Under the pieces are notes generated by a model. It did no database searches. It was not told the origin of the DNA and saw nothing but the letters and a program-made list of their open reading frames with translations. Positions 59,640 through 64,000 of a DNA stretch of 64,000 bases are shown here, piece after piece. The translations under genes were made by a program, and so were the position numbers. The DNA is from Macrostomum hystrix (Eukaryota; Platyhelminthes; Macrostomidae), in contig CATNEN010000001.1 in the NCBI GenBank assembly GCA_950097015.1, positions 9,295,001-9,359,000 of the forward strand. The letters are read 5' to 3'. Every line of letters begins with the position of its first letter. Positions within the stretch are counted from its first letter, which is position 1.

Positions 59640-61130
59640 ACATCGGTAGTGAGTGCAAATGCCGGAGCTAGTGTTGAAGGCTACCAACTGCAGGCTTGGG
59701 TCCTGCATAGCAGAAGAGATGCATTGCATCAAAGAACCAGAGGTCAGTCAGAGGTCAGGATTCTGCAGCAGCTTGGCATCATCGAGCCTGTGGAGGGTCC
59801 TGTGAGCAACGCTTCTCCGGTCGTCTGGATCAAGAAGAAGGACGGGACGTTGCGCATGTGCGCCGATTACAAGGTCCATGTGAACGACAAAATAAAGCCA
59901 GAGTCATACCCTATTCCAAGCATCGAGCACCTCTTTGGCAAGTTAAAGAATGCCAAGAAGTTTGCCAAGATTGATCTGAGGTCGGCTTACTGGCAGATCG
60001 AGCTGGACGAATCCGCCCAAGGCATCTCTATCATCAATACCTCGCGAGGCCTATACCGTGTCAAACGCCTTCAGATGGGCATGAAAAACGCTTCATTCAT
60101 TTTTCAACGCACAATGGAGAGCATCCTCTCCGACTTGAAGGGACTACTGATCTATCAAGACGACATCATGGTCTATGCTGAGAACGTTGAAGCACTCCAG
60201 AAGCGTCTGAAAGCAGTCAAAACGCGCCTGGCCGAAAAAAAGGTAACGGTCAATGAAGACAAATGTACAGGCATTTGCGATTCGATTTCATTCCTTGGAT
60301 TCGAAATTTCTGCCGCTGGAATTCGGCCCGATGATAAGCTCGTGGACAAAGTTCGCCACATCTCGACACCGAAGACCAAGAAGGAGATCGAGCAATTTCT
60401 CGGTCTGGTGAATTTCTTCGGCCGCTTGATTCCTGACTATTCCGCCAAGGTCGCCCCATTGAACGAACTGCGCAAGGCATCCACGCCGTTTGTCTGGTCT
60501 GAAGCATGTGCTCGCGCTTTCGAGAATCTCAAGAAGGAGATCTCATCACGACCAATAGTACAACCGTACAGCCTGGAGAAGGAGGTGACCCTCACAACAG
60601 ATGCCTCTAAAGGAGCGTTGGCAGGCGTTGTTACCCAGGAAGGACGCCCTGTAATCTTTATCTCTAGGACACTGTCCAAGGCCGAGACTAACTATTCCAA
60701 CATTGAACGGGAAGCACTCGCCATCTTCTGGGCCGTCTGTCGCCTGAAACACTACCTCCAAGGCCGACGATTTACGGTACAGACGGATCATCAGCCTCTT
60801 CTACGGCTTTTCGGTGGCAGCATACCAATGAGTTCATCGGCAAGAATCAGTCGCTGGGCCCTTTACCTGATGCAATTTGACTTTAGCGTGGTCTACGTTC
60901 CCGGATCGCGCATTCCGCATGCCGATGCGCTTTCTCGTCTGCCGTTTGATAATGACAGTCAAGACCCGGCCGACGCATTCGAGGCAATCAACTCAGTTGC
61001 CTTTGAATCCCCTACTATCAATCCTCGACGGATCGCTAGCGAACTTGATTCTGATCCACTGCTACAGCGCATCATACGTCGCGTACGCAATGGCGACTGG
61101 CATAACTGCACAACACTCGCCACCTCATAG
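59640..61130 (+). mobile_element. Ty3/gypsy LTR-retrotransposon fragment: reverse transcriptase and RNase H
   Basis: One open frame carries the reverse transcriptase from its N-terminal half (LGIIEPVEGPVSNASPVVW, KKDGTLRMCADY, KFAKIDLRSAYWQIELDE) through the catalytic YQDD box. It continues with the connection (FLGLVNFFGRLIPDYS), RNase H (TTDASKGALAG, NIEREALAIFWAV, TDHQPLLRL, HADALSRLP) and a short spacer to a stop at 61130. No gag, protease, integrase or LTR is visible, so it is truncated at both ends, yet the frame is undamaged. It sits, in opposite orientation, between the fibrinogen-domain exons and a signal-peptide frame. Confidence 0.92.
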
Positions 61131-61249
61131 TCTGAGAGATTCTCTCGACTAGGCCCCCACAGCTGCACGCTTGACGCGGCTTTAGATGTTGGATGCTTGG
61201 TTACAGCCAGCAAAAGCAGAACAAGTCGCAGAGTGTTGGTTAAATTCAT
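61124..61249 (-). CDS. Signal-peptide exon, possible first exon of the fibrinogen-domain gene
   Basis: The ATG at 61249 opens MNLTNTLRLVLLLLAV, a classic signal peptide, followed by THKPTSK-like polar sequence to NLSDYE. A weak donor GTGGCG follows, in phase 0, which fits the phase-0 acceptor at 59500. The donor overlaps the end of the retroelement frame, so the true downstream exon may have been displaced. The signal peptide is clear; the join is inference. Confidence 0.4.
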
Positions 61250-61716
61250 AGTCGAACGATGACGAACTTTTGTATTGGTCGTTTAGTCAGCGGCCTTCCC
61301 ACGGCGATGCGATCATTTGAATTCAAGGTGGAAAAATGTAATATTTTACTAACGCGTTGCGGGAACAGCTGCTTTTCAGTGAACTGACAGTATTTGTCCC
61401 ATCAAAAAATATCTTACGTAGGGCTGACAAGGGGATCGATAGTCAAACAATGGGAACAATAGTCTGCTGACTTCAGAAAGTCAAGGGCTTCTTCGCTTCT
61501 ACGCCTTAAAAAAGATAAAAACTTTCATAACCAAAGCTCTCGCAGTTTTTTTGGACTAATATTTAGCAACGTAGAAAAAAAGAATGAAAAAAACAGAGAG
61601 CGTTTTGAGGAGGAACTTGACAATCAAAGGAGGTTGGCCTGGGTTTTTTCGTCTGTAAAAAAAGGGATATTTTGCAAAGGGATTTAATAAAGGGACTCGA
61701 AAATCCTTAGACAGAG
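61250..61716. other. No gene seen
   Basis: AT-rich, with poly(A) and T runs. It may hold the promoter of the fibrinogen-domain gene. Confidence 0.35.
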
Positions 61717-61802
61717 CTGTGTTGTCTCATAATTTCAAGGGCGCCACAAGCATGATCCACAGACGAAAGTAGCGGGCACGGAATGCATTCCTGCCCGCGT
61801 CT
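61717..61802. repeat. Dispersed repeat with palindromic core, second copy
   Basis: AATTTCAAGGGCGCCACAAG, CACAGACGAAAGTAGCGGGC and ACGGAATGCATTCCTGCCCG match 47562-47652. The GGGCACGGAATGCATTCCTG segment is near-palindromic. Confidence 0.7.
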
Positions 61803-61961
61803 AAATCATTCGTGCCCGGCACTTTAGTCTATGGAAAACTGAGATTTTACTCTATTTTTTTAAGAAGCCGAGAGAATTCGGAGGGGGAGAATATAATTCA
61901 GGAGCGTTAACCTGAAAATTATTAACTTGAAAAGAATTGCCACTGCAGCGATATTAGTGGC

Positions 61962-62930
61962 TTGGATAGTGCTGAATTGGATTTCATGTCCAAATTGTCC
62001 AAGTGCGCCGAGGCGACGATCGATCAGTGGTCGGGACTGCTAATCCTGGACCTCAATGAGGTGGAGACATTTCTGACGGATCTACGGGATCCGGAAGTTT
62101 CGTATCGTGACTTGGAGGTGCAAGAGCTAGAAGGCATCAAACGGCTTGAACAATCGTCCAAGTCACCATCCACCGTAGCGCTACTAAGAATCACGTTGAT
62201 CGGTTCAAGAAATTTCTTCGAGAGAAAAACCTGCCTTACTTAGACGGCTATCTTCGCCTATGGTATGTTAGTCTGCGAGCGAATCCTGCGCTTGGAACGA
62301 AGACCTATGCACCGGATACGATTCGTGGCTTTCGGGCAAGCATTCACCGATTTGTAAAGGAGACACGCGCCATTGATGTCATTGGCAACGAAGTATTCCA
62401 GTTGAGCAACGAAACCTATAAGCGATCAACGTTGAAGGGATCAAACTGTATCTTTCGAAGCTTCCATCTGAGAACGGCTCTCTGTTTCCCAGGCCTGCCG
62501 TCAAGTGGCAGAATGGAGCATGGTATTACCCAAAGGATGTATTGGGCAAGAACACATTGGCCAGCATGATGAAGACGATCTCGAAAGCGGCCAGCGGATC
62601 TCTCGCGGGACTACACCAACCATTCGATCCGCGCAACAACCATAACAAACCTGTCCTCTGCTGGATTCAGTGCCGAAGCGATTCAAACCGTCTCTGGGCA
62701 CAAAAAGGTGGATAGTGTTGTCCGTTATGCAAAGCGGACAACGGTGGCCCAGAAGCGCGCATTGTCTTCGGCTATCACAGATAGTCTACATGCCTCTACG
62801 TCGAGCGTGGTCAGTCATCAAGCACAAGCACTCCAGCGTTCCAACTGCCGTCACAACTATTGGCCAGCCTGATAAATCCGGCCCGACCGTCTTGGAGAAG
62901 AACGGGGCTAAATGTTACGTTTTGTGAGTG
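61962..62930 (+). mobile_element. Crypton-type tyrosine recombinase, frame-broken relic
   Basis: Three frames must be followed in turn. First: 61962-62243. Second, from about 62180: RFKKFLREKNLPYLDGYL, YAPDTIRGFRASIHRFVKET and VFQLSN, the N-terminal part of Crypton/DUF3504 proteins. Third, past breaks near 62420 and 62590: VLGKNTLASMMKTISKAA, YTNHSIRATTITNLSSAGF and VSGHKKVDSVVRYAKRTT. The HSIR (H-x2-R), GH and terminal Y positions match tyrosine-recombinase catalytic residues; domesticated relatives include KCTD1 and QRICH1/ZMYM-type proteins. Frameshifts and stops make it non-functional. An Ngaro/DIRS recombinase is a less likely alternative. Confidence 0.75.
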
Positions 62931-63721
62931 CAAAAAGGTCGCTTTGCGAAATTAGACTTTGGCTCTGGACTCTAACTGCTTTGTTTGATGTTTTGTTTAT
63001 TTTGTTGAAATACGTTGAAATACAAAAAAATAATCCATTATCGGCCCAACTTTTCGGGCCAAAATGACATCGTCTATGGCAATAATCGAATATCAGCCCG
63101 CCCGATAGCCACGTAGTCATGGTACAATGGCCGTGCGGCCCGCGAAATCATGGCACAACAGCAGAGGGCGGGCTGCCGTTTGTTTCAGCCTCGTTTTCAC
63201 ACGCGTAGGCTAACTACAATATGGACATGCAATTAAATAATCGATGGCAAAGTCAGTTGAGTTTCTTATTGTCTATGGTCGAAGCCATGACTATTCCCGC
63301 AACCAAATAAATAAAGTGAACACTAAAATAAAGATCTGAAAAATTTACAGGTTCAGGAGGAGGCAGTTTTTATTAAAAATATATCTAGAAAATTCAGAAT
63401 AACTAACTAATCAGGAGACTGTCTTTCTTTCATCTTCTATCTTTCAAGCTGATTGTCAACTATTGTTCCGAAAAATTCATCTACACTACTGCAGCAATAA
63501 TCTACATAAATGACAGAATGTCATTCAATTTACTGATCTTGTAGGGGGCATAATGATTAGAGAATAGCAAGTCAAGGCTTGCTTCAAGATTAAATACATT
63601 CCGGCTGTCAATAAACGCGACAAAAAAGAATTGTCTTTTAAATGATTGAAAGCCAAACGTAAAGTTAAGTGTTGTCTTGTAGTTTGTAAGAATTTGAGTT
63701 CTATTTAGAAAGCTTTTTCTA
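62931..63721. other. AT-rich, no gene seen
   Basis: No frame or repeat supported. GTCTATGG motifs at about 63072 and 63272 echo those near other repeats but are too short to call. Confidence 0.4.
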
Positions 63722-63895
63722 TCATTTCTTTTGGTTTGTTTCGCAATATTGCAGACGCAGTTCTTGTTTTTTATACCAATATGATTGTTTTTCTAAGAAT
63801 CTAGCTCTTCTAATCTTCACTGATGAGCCAGATACAATCAATGCGAGTGTAAGCAGTGAAATAATTAGCAAGGCGAGCACACCTACTGAGATCAT
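63722..63895 (-). CDS. Possible small single-pass membrane protein, 57 aa
   Basis: ATG at 63895 to TGA at 63722. Residues 1 to about 22 are a continuous hydrophobic helix (MISVGVLALLIISLLTLALI), followed by a basic stretch (KIRRARFLEKQ) and a polar tail. It could be a small tail-facing membrane protein or the transmembrane exon of a larger gene. An in-frame stop lies just upstream of the ATG. No homologue recognised. Confidence 0.3.
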   Translation of the reverse strand: MISVGVLALLIISLLTLALIVSGSSVKIRRARFLEKQSYWYKKQELRLQYCETNQKK

Positions 63896-63937
63896 GTGAG
63901 CTCACCAGTGCCTTAGACTTGACTGCCTTCTAGCGCC

Positions 63938-64000
63938 ATGGATGCCATCAACGCGAGCTTGCCAGCTTCTGCTGGTGAGGGCCGCGTAAGCAGAACTCGG
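63938..64000 (+). CDS. Possible start of a gene cut by the window edge
   Basis: ATG at 63938 in a locally GC-richer stretch opens MDAINASLPASAGEG and remains open to the end. Only 21 codons are visible, so this is weak. Confidence 0.15.
   Translation, partial: MDAINASLPASAGEGRVSRTR

Overview
This is a gene-bearing stretch of a metazoan nuclear genome. The genes have spliced exons with GT/AG borders, there are tRNA-derived SINEs, a Ty3/gypsy fragment, LINE 3' ends and a Crypton-type tyrosine recombinase, and nothing has an operon or prokaryotic layout. NAT10, EXOC6 (Sec15), ATG101 and TEX9 orthologues are clear. Together with a fibrinogen-related domain and secreted PAN plus glycine-rich proteins, they point to a bilaterian invertebrate. 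A spiralian (lophotrochozoan or flatworm) is my guess; the species cannot be named from sequence alone.

Layout. 1-6652 is a satellite with a 32-bp unit that runs off the left edge. 7569-9811 (-) is an eight-exon gene I do not recognise (348 aa model). 10890-11567 (-) is ATG101. 12629-23476 (-) is a complete nine-exon NAT10 (1049 aa). 26748-34591 (-) is a complete six-exon EXOC6/Sec15 (826 aa). 34678-37719 (-) is a small two-exon COMM-domain-like gene, head-to-head with TEX9 (38243-40932, +, six exons, 375 aa). 42010-54489 (+) holds four tandem paralogues for secreted proteins (signal peptide, PAN/apple-like domain, ALK/LTK-type glycine-rich domain), all with phase-1 introns. 54.8-63 kb is mobile-element debris around a fibrinogen-domain gene on the minus strand.

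The striking property is tandem repetition. About 18 unrelated arrays, with mostly 18-40 bp units, cover roughly 22 kb, about a third of the window. In NAT10 seven of eight introns, and in EXOC6 four of five, are almost wholly filled by a private array that can reach within about 25 bp of the splice sites. Two of these arrays, in NAT10 intron 1 and EXOC6 intron 4, are the same family in opposite orientation. Both abut a tRNA-like SINE head and carry many copies of the palindrome GTCACGTGAC, the published CLEAR/E-box consensus.

Most exon models below were built by hand from splice sites; reading phase is consistent through every junction given. Functional calls rest on family recognition by eye, without database searches.
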